From a virus: a DNA stretch of 21,689 nucleotides. Shown here in pieces: positions 6,974 through 13,392 of the stretch (position 1 is its first letter; each line of letters starts with the position of its first letter). The notes below the pieces were generated by a model. The model worked only from the letters and a program-made list of their open reading frames with translations, searched no databases and was not told where the DNA came from. Made by a program: the position numbers and the translations under genes. The stretch spans positions 1-21,689 of IMG/VR virus record IMGVR_UViG_3300050821_003662, one strand, 5' to 3'.

Positions 6974-7258
6974 TTAACCACCCGGTACCCAATCGTCATC
7001 ACTGAAGTCTAAGACGTTCCAACGTGCTTTTTTAAGCATTCGCATGCGATTGGAAACACCGGCCATGCATCCGCACGATTTGGTGAGTCCTCGATTTAAC
7101 GACGTGCCGGCCGGCGTGCACGTGTTTCCGCACTCACAAGTACAAAGCCAGTGAGTAACGCCGTTTTTGTCGGCATGACTCTCACGGATTACCGTCAAAC
7201 GGCCAAACCGGCGTCCGTTCAATTGGAGTTTGTTTGCCGGGGCTGAGTGATTGGCCAT
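6974..7258 (-). CDS. Phage zinc-ribbon protein (GRRFGRLTVI type), 94 aa
   Basis: After a short tail the protein reads GRRFGRLTVIRESHADKNG, then a cysteine cluster (WLCTCECGN, C39, C41, C43, C47) and SLNRGLTKSCGCM (C62, C64). This arrangement is common in small phage proteins found near HNH enzymes or fused to AP2-like DNA-binding domains; a nucleic-acid-binding zinc ribbon is the likely role. The C-terminus is basic, then acidic. The start overlaps the upstream gene of the same operon by 77 bases, more than usual, but the family pattern begins too near the N-terminus for a much later start. It is the last gene of the leftward operon. Confidence 0.7.
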   Translation of the reverse strand: MANHSAPANKLQLNGRRFGRLTVIRESHADKNGVTHWLCTCECGNTCTPAGTSLNRGLTKSCGCMAGVSNRMRMLKKARWNVLDFSDDDWVPGG

Positions 7259-7436
7259 GCATAATTCCGTGAACGTCCATTTGATGGGCTCGCAGTGCGT
7301 CCCAGCCTATTCCGACAGTACCGTTTAGTCTTTTTATACGTTTAAGAAAGAACGGAATGCCATTTTTATCTTCAGCCAGATCTAGCGGTCCGAGCTTGTT
7401 TAGTTCGGATTTTGGTTGCTCCCACGGGAAAGTCAT
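7182..7436 (-). CDS. Unknown 84-aa protein of leftward operon
   Basis: The chosen ATG overlaps the stop of the preceding gene as TAATG, typical of coupling; a further upstream start would run into that gene. The product starts MTFPWEQPKSEL and has a basic middle (FFLKRIKRLNG) and a proline-rich tail. No signal peptide, membrane span or known motif is seen. It shares 77 bases in another frame with the zinc-ribbon gene, so one of the two ends may be less constrained. Confidence 0.55.
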   Translation of the reverse strand: MTFPWEQPKSELNKLGPLDLAEDKNGIPFFLKRIKRLNGTVGIGWDALRAHQMDVHGIMHGQSLSPGKQTPIERTPVWPFDGNP

Positions 7437-7630
7437 TACCGCGGTCCTGCTGGGATGTCTGCCCAATGCGTTGCGGTTGTATCTGTGTTTCTGGCGACAG
7501 GTCCCATGCTGTCAGTTGCCAAATAGCGACCACTAACTAGGCGCCCGCGCGTGATGTATCCAGAACGGAGTGCGACAAAAAAGTCCCGATCCCGAGGCGC
7601 GGTATCGATTGTTTGCCAGTTGAGTGTCAT
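7436..7630 (-). CDS. DUF551-like small protein, 64 aa
   Basis: The layout NWQTIDTAPRDRDFFVALR, ending in ATHWADIPAGP, matches the pattern of DUF551-type phage proteins (WQPIETAPKDG near the N-terminus, THWMPLPEPP near the C-terminus). Their function is not known; they are frequent in phages and prophages of proteobacteria. It overlaps the start of the next gene downstream by TAATG and the stop of the upstream membrane-protein gene by ATGA, so it is part of a tightly coupled operon. Confidence 0.65.
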   Translation of the reverse strand: MTLNWQTIDTAPRDRDFFVALRSGYITRGRLVSGRYLATDSMGPVARNTDTTATHWADIPAGPR

Positions 7631-7971
7631 TTCGCTGCCCTTCGTACGTCTTTACCGGAATGTGCGGTTTCTTCGCAAGCGTAGCCACAGCGCGGCTCCG
7701 CAGGAAAGTAGGAATCGGCTACCGCAGATTTCGCCAACCACGGGGGCGGATTTACGCAATCTCCGCAAGCAGACGGTGCACGACGGGAATCTGCTGAGCG
7801 GGACATCGGCTGCATTTCCTCCCATACCACGATAGCGAACCACGCGGCTCCTACGAACACTACGGCCGCAGTACAATAGATGATTCCGCGCACAAATGCG
7901 CGTGCTGTACCGCCTCCGAATCCGATCGCGATAAGTCCAACAATGATTGTAAGTCCGATTAAGACGTGCAT
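7627..7971 (-). CDS. Two-helix membrane protein with Cys-pair tail, 114 aa
   Basis: Two hydrophobic segments (MHVLIGLTIIVGLIAIGFGG and IIYCTAAVVFVGAAWFAIVV) separated by a short basic loop suggest an inner-membrane hairpin. A hydrophilic tail of about 60 residues follows, with cysteine pairs CGDC and CGYAC. The operon context is accessory, not lysis, so a role in exclusion or signalling is as likely as a holin role. Length and topology would also fit a holin, but another good holin candidate lies at 18836. No homologue is recognised. Confidence 0.6.
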   Translation of the reverse strand: MHVLIGLTIIVGLIAIGFGGGTARAFVRGIIYCTAAVVFVGAAWFAIVVWEEMQPMSRSADSRRAPSACGDCVNPPPWLAKSAVADSYFPAEPRCGYACEETAHSGKDVRRAAK

Positions 7972-7973
7972 AT

Positions 7974-8093
7974 TCAGTCTTTCCTTGTTTGATGGCTTCG
8001 TGAGATTTCGACAATTCTTTGCGCCCGTTTTCGAACTGACGTGAGCGCGGGTCCCGTAACAGCCTCTTCGTTAATGCGGTCAAGGATGCTCAT
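7974..8093 (-). CDS. Small basic protein, 39 aa
   Basis: The frame begins at the ATG at 8093 and gives MSILDRINEEAVTGPALTSV followed by a basic helix (RKRAQRIVEISRSHQTRKD). It ends two bases before the membrane-protein start. No Shine-Dalgarno sequence sits directly before it; the strong GGAGG is 35 bases upstream in front of a ten-codon leader frame whose TAA overlaps this ATG. Translation by reinitiation is therefore likely. A longer overlapping frame in another phase was rejected because it overlaps the membrane-protein gene heavily. Confidence 0.5.
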   Translation of the reverse strand: MSILDRINEEAVTGPALTSVRKRAQRIVEISRSHQTRKD

Positions 8094-8125
8094 TAATTCG
8101 CAGTTGTCAGTTTGTCATTGTTCAA
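8093..8125 (-). CDS. Ten-codon leader peptide
   Basis: On the minus strand a strong GGAGG precedes TTG at a spacing of five bases. The frame encodes LNNDKLTTAN and ends TAATG, overlapping the next ATG. It is the first frame after the leftward promoter. It could serve only to bring ribosomes to the next start. Support is from the ribosome-binding site and overlap; the peptide itself says nothing. Confidence 0.35.
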   Translation of the reverse strand: MNNDKLTTAN

Positions 8126-8146
8126 TGTAGCCTCCGCTGTTCTGTC

Positions 8147-8175
8147 ATACATATCGCATCTGTATTACAAGTCAA
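8147..8175 (-). promoter_or_regulatory. Leftward promoter of the accessory operon
   Basis: On the minus strand TTGACT (8175-8170) is followed after 16 bases by TATGTA (8153-8148), or after 17 by ATGTAT. Transcription would start at about 8141, just ahead of the leader frame. Its -35 box is only six bases from that of the rightward promoter, a back-to-back pair that may share regulation. Confidence 0.5.
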
Positions 8176-8181
8176 GGCCGT

Positions 8182-8210
8182 TTGACAACAATTTTTTGTA
8201 GTGCTAGCTT
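8182..8210 (+). promoter_or_regulatory. Rightward promoter of the tail and lysis module
   Basis: A perfect TTGACA (8182-8187), 17-base spacer and TAGCTT (8205-8210), with TGC just before the -10 box (extended -10 feature), face the 8247 gene. No terminator is visible for about 12.6 kb downstream, so this promoter may drive most of the tail, lysis and packaging genes. Confidence 0.6.
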
Positions 8211-8246
8211 CGAAGCAACTCAGGAATTCGTTCGCGGAGCGCTTAC

Positions 8247-8981
8247 ATGGTCCAAATTGTTAACCAGACGGTACTCGGTGGGGGTTACAGACATTTTTCT
8301 GGCTTGTTGCCTCAATTTCCGGGTGATGGCGCTGCGCAAGCGCAAGCTTCTGTGCGGCCGTTTCACGTACCGGCGACCAACGCAGCAGCGATATTTCGCG
8401 GTGATATCGTAGTTTGGGCCTCCGCTTCAATCGGCGTGCCGGGGGCTGGCGATCTACCAGCCAACATCGGAGCGCCGGGGCCGGCCGGTGGCGTTATCGG
8501 CAACGGCGGCGGTTCGCTACTGGGCAACGCCGCGATGGCTGCAAACATCTCCCGTTGGGTGCCGGGCGATACTACAAGTGTCATCGCCGGCATTGTGGTC
8601 GGATTCGGCCCGATCACCCTGTTTATGGCGAAAAACGGCTTCCAATTCATTCCGGCCTCGACTGAGGCGTGGGTTTTCGTTGAGACGGATCCGCAAGTCG
8701 TCATGTCGGCAACTACGCCGAGCGTTCCTCTGGTACTTGCGTCAAATTTGGGTGCTGGCATCGACGTAAAAGCGAATGCTGCTTTTCAGGCAACGCGATT
8801 TGGTATTTCTGGGTTGTCACTTGACCCGGCCACAATCGCGTTGACTGCTACGCTCCCGCTCCGGATCATCAATTCGTCCGAGCAGATCGGTAACGATCCT
8901 ACGAACAACGGTGGTGTTGCCCAGGTTATGTTCAACCAATCTCGTCACTATCGCGGCGGCGCCGGCTTCATCGCCGACTAG
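8247..8981 (+). CDS. Probable virion structural protein, 244 aa
   Basis: The ATG follows CGGAG and is the first start after the rightward promoter. The product is rich in Gly, Ala and beta-prone residues, with no signal peptide: a Gly/Pro loop (IGVPGAGDLPANIG), several hydrophobic strands, then a C-terminal part reading LPLRIINSSEQIGND and VAQVMFNQSRHYRGG. This last pattern (R-[IV]-[IV] strand, then a polymer-like N/Q/H strand and Gly-rich end) resembles decoration or minor structural proteins of podophages. I cannot name a family with certainty. Confidence 0.55.
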   Translation: MVQIVNQTVLGGGYRHFSGLLPQFPGDGAAQAQASVRPFHVPATNAAAIFRGDIVVWASASIGVPGAGDLPANIGAPGPAGGVIGNGGGSLLGNAAMAANISRWVPGDTTSVIAGIVVGFGPITLFMAKNGFQFIPASTEAWVFVETDPQVVMSATTPSVPLVLASNLGAGIDVKANAAFQATRFGISGLSLDPATIALTATLPLRIINSSEQIGNDPTNNGGVAQVMFNQSRHYRGGAGFIAD

Positions 8982-9011
8982 GTGTTTCACGTAAAACAAG
9001 AGGCTATCGTC

Positions 9012-9611
9012 ATGAAAATGTTTCGTTTTCTTGCTGCTTTTGCGCTGCTCGCGTTGTCAACGAGTGCGCATGCACAGACGGCCAACAAGCAACCCGTGTT
9101 TGCTCAAAACCAGCAATGGGCAGACTTGGGCAACGGTCCGCTCGACGTGCAGTCGGTCGAGGGTGCCGGTTTTATTTACTCGTCTGGCGGCGCTGGTGTT
9201 GGCACTTCGGCAGGTACAACTGCACTTACCTTGACTGCGACGCCTCCGGCTGGCACCGCACCGTGCATCGGCTGCGTGATTACGTGCTCGCTGAGTAACA
9301 CTGCGGCGTGTACCATCCCTGCCAACACAACCGTCACTGCGTTTAACGGCACTACTGGCGTCACTACGTCGGTTGCGACGACTGTCACCGCTGCCTCGCT
9401 CGTATGGGGCGCGGCGTGCCCAGCAGCAACCGCTGCGAACGTGCCGGGCGTCAACCCAAATACTGTAGCGTCGCTGGGGCCGCCTCTTACTCTTCGGTCG
9501 GGAGCTGGCGTACCTGTCACCTATCCGTTCTCCACAGCGGCGCGTCTCTGCGCGTACGCGGGGCAGCAAGCTGGTTTTGAGTTTCTTACGTTCCCGATTG
9601 GTGCCCACTAA
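9012..9611 (+). CDS. Exported Cys-containing protein of tail region, 199 aa
   Basis: I start at ATG 9012, preceded by AGAGG; an in-frame GTG at 8982 would add ten residues before the signal peptide. The N-terminus MKMFRFLAAFALLALSTSAH is a textbook Sec signal peptide, with cleavage likely after SAHA (then QTANKQ). The mature part is Thr/Ala/Gly-rich and beta-prone, with cysteines in PCIGCVITCSLSNTAAC, GAACPA and ARLCAY, consistent with disulphides in the periplasm. It ends FLTFPIGAH. No enzyme motif is seen. A fibre, adhesin or envelope role is possible. Confidence 0.65.
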   Translation: MKMFRFLAAFALLALSTSAHAQTANKQPVFAQNQQWADLGNGPLDVQSVEGAGFIYSSGGAGVGTSAGTTALTLTATPPAGTAPCIGCVITCSLSNTAACTIPANTTVTAFNGTTGVTTSVATTVTAASLVWGAACPAATAANVPGVNPNTVASLGPPLTLRSGAGVPVTYPFSTAARLCAYAGQQAGFEFLTFPIGAH

Positions 9612-9902
9612 ATGGCGCTCGTTACCGTACCGCGAAGTTTTTTCTACGGTGCTGCCCTTGCGGCCGGCAACTCAGATTTTAATCTAGACGCCGGTATCTA
9701 TGCGCTTGAGTTTGTGTTTACGGCGGGCACTATACAGCTGTTTAAGTTTCTGCCCGACGCGGTGACATTGATACCGGTGACTGCGGCACTTGGGGCAACT
9801 ACGTACACAACAATTCAGTTGCCGGCCGGACAGTATCGTCTCGTTGTGGTGACAGGGCCGGCGACCGTCGTAATCGAAAAGATCGACAGGGCAAGGTCAT
9901 GA
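9612..9902 (+). CDS. Unknown 96-aa beta-rich protein
   Basis: The ATG follows the preceding TAA directly. The product has no signal peptide. It is hydrophobic and beta-prone (IYALEFVFTAGTIQLFKF, QLPAGQYRLVVVTGPATVVI), like a small beta-sandwich of a fibre or baseplate subunit, and ends with a charged tail (EKIDRARS). Its stop overlaps the next ATG. No homologue is recognised. Confidence 0.6.
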   Translation: MALVTVPRSFFYGAALAAGNSDFNLDAGIYALEFVFTAGTIQLFKFLPDAVTLIPVTAALGATTYTTIQLPAGQYRLVVVTGPATVVIEKIDRARS

Positions 9903-10069
9903 AGGTGAAGCATACTGGTCCGTGCGGAGCGCAACCTAAAGTAACGGTGCACAAGCGCTACCCCGAAAAGTTGATGCGTGCTAAGATAGAGCGCCGCTCT
10001 CCGCTCAATGACAAGCGTCGGCTGTCTGAAGGAAAACCCTTTAAAACCAGCATTCCGGTAGGACCTTAA
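9899..10069 (+). CDS. Small basic protein, 56 aa
   Basis: ATGA overlap with the preceding gene sets the start, with AGG a few bases upstream. The product (MKVKHTGPCGAQPKV, then a run of basic residues in YPEKLMRAKIERRSP and NDKRRL) is very basic and probably unstructured. It lies between two structural-type genes and could be a nucleic-acid or virion-binding peptide. Function unknown. Confidence 0.55.
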   Translation: MKVKHTGPCGAQPKVTVHKRYPEKLMRAKIERRSPLNDKRRLSEGKPFKTSIPVGP

Positions 10070-10072
10070 GCC

Positions 10073-10945
10073 ATGAAAAAGCTTGCTGTCGCCATTGCTA
10101 CCTATCTGTTCGCGGCGACGGCGGCTTTTGCGCAGTATTCGGGCACTGGCAGCGATCGCAACATCGTTTGCAATCTTCTGCTTGTGAACGACACGTGCGT
10201 TGTCAACACTCAGGGATCTTCAACGGTTGGATGGTACACGACAGGCGGCCCAGCTACCTGGAGCGTCATCACTGAGTTGCTGTATGATGTTCCGGGGAGC
10301 GCGACCCAAACGTGGTTTCCAGCGCAGACATTTGACAGCAATGTCGCCAAGAATATCTTGGTCCCAAATTCGGCGTTGGCGACGACTCCAGGACAGTTTT
10401 CACAGGGTCTCAACAACGATCCGTGGATTACTAACGTCGGAGGCGCGCAAGCGTACCGGCTGCGACTTACAGCAACGGCCGGTGGTACGCCAATAACGGT
10501 TGTTTTGAATGCCTCTGTTGCGGTCAATGCGACGGCTGCATTTCAGACCAATCCGAACAATTTGCAGGTTACAGCCTCGCCGGTTGGATCTGCAGTCGGT
10601 CAAGTCACGGGCTCTGCTACTGGCACCACAGCCGGAGCGACAGCCACGCTGGTGGCTTCCGCGACGACTGGGCAATTTGGGTACCTTTGTGGCTATCGCG
10701 TCTCCCCAGGCAGTGCGACGGCGGCAGCTACTATCGCGATCACGACAACTGGGCTGACGAATAATTTGACGGATACGGTTGGTGCCCCCGTGACCGCTGC
10801 AGGTACGACGGGCGCCATCGTATCGGCGACATTTACTCCGTGTTTGAAGGCTGCAACGGCTAACACGAACATTACTGTTGCAGCTGGCGCTCTTGGTGCG
10901 GGTGGCGTAAATCAGGCAGTAAATGCTTGGGGCTACACGCAATGA
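10073..10945 (+). CDS. Exported beta-rich protein of tail region, 290 aa
   Basis: ATG 10073 has AGGA nine bases upstream. The N-terminus MKKLAVAIATYLFAATAAFA is a clear Sec signal peptide; cleavage is expected before QYSGTG. The mature protein has four cysteines (IVCNLLL, DTCVV, YLCGY, TPCLK) in an even, pairable arrangement and long Ala/Thr/Gly/Val stretches (TGSATGTTAGATATLVASAT) typical of fibre-like beta structures. The middle part (AYRLRLTATAGGTPITVVL) is a beta-sandwich pattern. No catalytic motif is visible. A surface or fibre role is likely; a tail role would need assembly after or without export. Confidence 0.65.
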   Translation: MKKLAVAIATYLFAATAAFAQYSGTGSDRNIVCNLLLVNDTCVVNTQGSSTVGWYTTGGPATWSVITELLYDVPGSATQTWFPAQTFDSNVAKNILVPNSALATTPGQFSQGLNNDPWITNVGGAQAYRLRLTATAGGTPITVVLNASVAVNATAAFQTNPNNLQVTASPVGSAVGQVTGSATGTTAGATATLVASATTGQFGYLCGYRVSPGSATAAATIAITTTGLTNNLTDTVGAPVTAAGTTGAIVSATFTPCLKAATANTNITVAAGALGAGGVNQAVNAWGYTQ

Positions 10946-11095
10946 TGGTTTTTATCGACCATGGTGTGCAGAACGGTAATCGGCGAGGTGCGTCACGCTC
11001 TTAACAGCCGACTTGATGAGTTGGTCGAATCTGCGGAAGGATGCGCTCATTACAGGCAGGAACCAAGAACGAGAGCGTGCAGAAAAGGCGCGAGA
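10942..11095 (+). other. Short gap with two tiny uncertain open frames
   Basis: A 20-codon frame (ATG at 10942, ATGA overlap, stop at 11002-11004) and a 27-codon frame (ATG 11016, product starting MSWSNLRKDALITGRNQERE, its TGA overlapping the next GTG) lie here. The second has a charged, helical look and couples neatly to the next gene, but its ribosome-binding site is poor. I see nothing else in the gap. Confidence 0.3.
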
Positions 11096-11398
11096 GTGAA
11101 CGTCGTTTTTGTCAACACGATCAATCTGGGTCACATTATTTCGGCGGTCGGATTCTTGGTCGGCGGCGTGAGTGTTTTCTTCGCACTTAAAAGCAGGTTG
11201 ATGGTCATTGAGGTGCTAAGTGCAGGTCAAGCAAAGGTAATCGACGCGATTCAAGACGAAATTAAGGAAATGCGTAAAGTTGTGCAAGAGCAGGCGCGAT
11301 TTGATGTTAAGTTAGCGACGCTTGAGCGCGATCTTTACGACCTAAAAACAGGTCGGGGCTTTATATTCGATCGGCCATTTGTTCCGTCTAAAGACTAA
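11096..11398 (+). CDS. Single-helix membrane protein with coiled coil, 100 aa (i-spanin-like?)
   Basis: I choose GTG 11096, with GAAAAGG upstream; the in-frame ATG at 10961 would add a poorly structured N-terminus that overlaps other tiny frames. Residues about 7-27 (LGHIISAVGFLVGGVSVFFA) form a membrane span. The rest is a charged coiled coil (VIDAIQDEIKEMRKVVQEQA, TLERDLYDLKTG). Such N-terminal anchor plus coiled coil is the plan of Rz-type inner-membrane spanins, and also of other small phage membrane proteins. No partner o-spanin gene is recognised nearby, so the spanin call is weak. Confidence 0.6.
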   Translation: MNVVFVNTINLGHIISAVGFLVGGVSVFFALKSRLMVIEVLSAGQAKVIDAIQDEIKEMRKVVQEQARFDVKLATLERDLYDLKTGRGFIFDRPFVPSKD

Positions 11399-11414
11399 CC
11401 ATGGGAGCGACACT

Positions 11415-11843
11415 ATGCCGCAGTTGAACAGTATTCTCCAGGAAAAAGTTGACTTTCTCAGTGAGTTGGAAGCCGTAGCGCGAAAGCTGCAAAACCCCAA
11501 TTTCGCTGACATCGTGAAGTCGGCACGTGCGCGCATGGCGCAACTGTTGACGCATCCGGATCTCGAAAACGTGGCACAGTTGCACGGTGACGAGCATGCA
11601 CCCGGCAGCCACGCGAATCTAGACGCATTTCAGAACGAACTCGCTGCTTTGGTGCGGATCGGAGATGACCAGTCGCCGCGTGCTCAGGAACTTCGTGTTC
11701 TGATTGGTCAGTTGCAGACTGATCAGACGAAGAAGTCCGCGCCGTTCCCCACAGCACAGCCACAGCAGCCGGTTGCGCCGCCCGCAGTCGATCGTACAGT
11801 TCCGCGTAATCCGACTCCAAGCGGCGCCTCTTTCGGTCCGTAA
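11415..11843 (+). CDS. Unknown 142-aa helical protein with Pro-rich tail
   Basis: ATG 11415 follows GGGAGCG; an in-frame TTG upstream overlaps the previous gene and is less likely. The protein has charged amphipathic helices (VDFLSELEAVARKLQN, FADIVKSARARMAQLL, AFQNELAALVR) and a C-terminal Pro/Gln-rich tail (AQPQQPVAPPAVDRT). A coiled-coil or scaffold-like role is possible. No homologue is recognised. The next gene begins 33 bases later with its own ribosome-binding site. Confidence 0.6.
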   Translation: MPQLNSILQEKVDFLSELEAVARKLQNPNFADIVKSARARMAQLLTHPDLENVAQLHGDEHAPGSHANLDAFQNELAALVRIGDDQSPRAQELRVLIGQLQTDQTKKSAPFPTAQPQQPVAPPAVDRTVPRNPTPSGASFGP

Positions 11844-11875
11844 AAGTCGAGTATTCGACATAGGAAAGCTTTACC

Positions 11876-12208
11876 ATGCCTACGCGCTTTTGCGGTCATA
11901 AAACTGGCTTTAACCCAGCCGGTGATAACACGTGCGACCCGAACGAGCTGGGACCGCCGGAAACGAAGTTCGGTGGTCGTCCCGCCGTACCGGCCGGGCC
12001 GTTGAAGCATTTTCCAGGTGCCGTCGCAGATATCAGTTCGGGGAATCGCCGTCTCTCCAAGTCAAAGCATGGCGAAGGTACGGGCGGCGGTACCGTCTAT
12101 AAAGGCACGTCAGCCTTTGTGGATTCTCGGCCTCATATGGACACGGGGCGCAAGCCTGGAGGCATGGGCGGCCGCCGTAACCGCGGCATGAGCGACAACA
12201 GGAAGTAG
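11876..12208 (+). CDS. Unknown 110-aa Gly/basic-rich protein
   Basis: ATG 11876 has AGGAAAG upstream. The product begins MPTRFCGHKTGFNPAGDNTC, is rich in Gly, Lys, Arg and Pro, and seems largely disordered (KHGEGTGGGTVYKGT, RKPGGMGGRRNRGMSDN). No known domain is seen. Such disordered basic proteins occur among phage structural or nucleic-acid-binding proteins. The following gene starts five bases downstream. Confidence 0.6.
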   Translation: MPTRFCGHKTGFNPAGDNTCDPNELGPPETKFGGRPAVPAGPLKHFPGAVADISSGNRRLSKSKHGEGTGGGTVYKGTSAFVDSRPHMDTGRKPGGMGGRRNRGMSDNRK

Positions 12209-12213
12209 CCTGC

Positions 12214-12360
12214 GTGCCTCGGCGGTACGAAGCCATCAAGCGCGAGTTGCGCAAAGGGCACCCTGGAATGTCCGATGCGATGGTAAAGAAGCACGCCGCA
12301 ATGATTTTCAACGGTACGCGTAAGAAGGGTCAGAAGCCGGTTACGCGCGGGTCAAAGTAA
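12214..12360 (+). CDS. Small basic protein, 48 aa, GTG start
   Basis: GTG 12214 is preceded by AGGAAG at good spacing, partly inside the end of the previous gene. The product, PRRYEAIKRELRKGHPGMSD then VKKHAAMIFN and a lysine-rich tail, is strongly basic and helical. This style of short protein (a K/R-rich helix, then SDAMVKKHAA) occurs widely in phages, function unknown. Its TAA overlaps the next ATG. Confidence 0.6.
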   Translation: MPRRYEAIKRELRKGHPGMSDAMVKKHAAMIFNGTRKKGQKPVTRGSK

Positions 12361-12623
12361 TGGACGATTTCACTAAGCATCCGATCTCACTTGGCGAAGT
12401 CAGGGCAGAGCAGAGTGGTGAGTGTACTGACTGGTCTCCGCGTGATGTGTTAGTGAAGATGTTACGCATGATCGATAGCGGTGAAGTTTCGCCCGACGTT
12501 CTTGTAGTTGCTTACAGTCGAATGGTTGAAGGCAAACGTATGGGACATTTTTGGCAGTCAACGCCGTGCGGAATGTTATCGCTTGGTTTGATGCAATCAA
12601 CCATCTTCAAAATGCAGGATTGA
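12360..12623 (+). CDS. Unknown 87-aa phage protein
   Basis: Starts at the ATG overlapping the preceding TAA (TAATG). The product has a recognisable phage-type pattern: TDWSPRDVLVKMLRMIDSGE, then SPDVLVVAYSRM and a Gly/hydrophobic end with LSLGLMQSTIFKMQ. Similar small proteins (acid-rich start, WSPRDAL, alternating strand-helix) are frequent in proteobacterial phages and carry no assigned function. No catalytic motif is seen. Confidence 0.6.
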   Translation: MDDFTKHPISLGEVRAEQSGECTDWSPRDVLVKMLRMIDSGEVSPDVLVVAYSRMVEGKRMGHFWQSTPCGMLSLGLMQSTIFKMQD

Positions 12624-12704
12624 CGTGACATTTTACGTGTATGAGCATGTTGATCCTTGCACGTTCGCCACGTTTCCGCGCTTGTGAAGTCTGGAGTTTG
12701 CGGG

Positions 12705-12794
12705 ATGACTGGACGGAAGCACTCCTCGGAAACTCGCGTCAGCATGGTCGTGGCACAGAGGAAACGCAGGAACGGAGTGCCGCATGTTCTATAG
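12705..12794 (+). CDS. 29-aa peptide with NUMOD3-like motif
   Basis: ATG 12705 has GGAG eight bases upstream. The peptide contains GRKHSSETRVSMVVAQRKRR, which fits the NUMOD3 DNA-binding motif pattern (G-KHSEET...KMS.A...R) known from GIY-YIG and HNH homing endonucleases. Alone it is far shorter than any such enzyme, so it is either a remnant of a homing endonuclease or a stand-alone DNA-binding peptide. An in-frame extension upstream starts at TTG 12657 but lacks a domain. It overlaps the next gene by 11 bases. Confidence 0.4.
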   Translation: MTGRKHSSETRVSMVVAQRKRRNGVPHVL

Positions 12795-13200
12795 GCCGGG
12801 AGGATCCATAAAAAGTATAAATCGTCAGTACGACCAGTGCTATGCTGATTTTGTCGGTGCGGCCACTGGTTGGCTCCCAACTCACAAAGGCGACACGATC
12901 GGAGTTAATATTTGTCGAGCCAGTATCGTGTTTGGTAACGCGGCGTCTTCTCTCGTGACTAACACACCGATCGCTCCGGAAGCTACTGTCTTAATGGAGT
13001 TGAAAATGTTCGGTGTTGATTTGAACAGCGCCGCTTTCCCTGCGGATCAGTGGCAAAATATGGTCGTCGCTACGTCACGCCGTGCACACCGGGCCGGTTG
13101 GGTGCGGCTGCGCATTCTCGCCATCAACAACGGAGACGGAACTGGCATCAACATGGCCTTGCAGATTTCCCGCACAGGCGACGTTGGTGCGCAGACCTAG
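12784..13200 (+). CDS. Unknown 138-aa protein
   Basis: ATG 12784 has GGAACGGAG upstream. The product begins MFYRPGGSIKSINRQYDQCY and continues as a beta-rich fold (TIGVNICRASIVFGNAAS, ATVLMELKMFGV, WVRLRILAINNGDG). No signal peptide. The start overlaps the 29-aa NUMOD3-like frame. It may be a small structural or baseplate-like protein; I recognise no family. Confidence 0.55.
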   Translation: MFYRPGGSIKSINRQYDQCYADFVGAATGWLPTHKGDTIGVNICRASIVFGNAASSLVTNTPIAPEATVLMELKMFGVDLNSAAFPADQWQNMVVATSRRAHRAGWVRLRILAINNGDGTGINMALQISRTGDVGAQT

Positions 13201-13203
13201 GCC

Positions 13204-13392
13204 ATGAACGAGAGTGAAATCAAGGCTCGGATGTTGGCTTTAGGAGACGCCTACGCAAAGGGTGACGAAGGACTGTCGGCCGAGATAGGGCTTTCGATTG
13301 TTACTCAGTTTTTGGTTGATACAAACCGAATTGCAACCGCGTTGGAACGCATGGCGTCGACAACTCCGAGTAAAATGCCATGGGGGGCATAG
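13204..13392 (+). CDS. Unknown 62-aa helical protein
   Basis: ATG 13204 is close behind the previous stop, without a strong ribosome-binding site. The product is two helices (ESEIKARMLALGDAYAKG and LSIVTQFLVDTNRIATALER) with acidic and hydrophobic heptads, suggesting a coiled-coil dimer. Its end overlaps the HNH gene start by 13 bases. Function unknown. Confidence 0.55.
   Translation: MNESEIKARMLALGDAYAKGDEGLSAEIGLSIVTQFLVDTNRIATALERMASTTPSKMPWGA

Noticed and set aside
7652-8083. 143-codon minus-strand frame overlapping the membrane-protein gene
   Set aside because: It overlaps nearly the whole 114-aa membrane-protein gene in another phase and lacks a leader; the 39-aa frame with TAATG coupling explains its upstream part better.
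12625-12687. 20-codon GTG frame (MTFYVYEHVD) after the 87-aa gene
   Set aside because: Too short, no clear ribosome-binding site or pattern; left as unexplained spacer.
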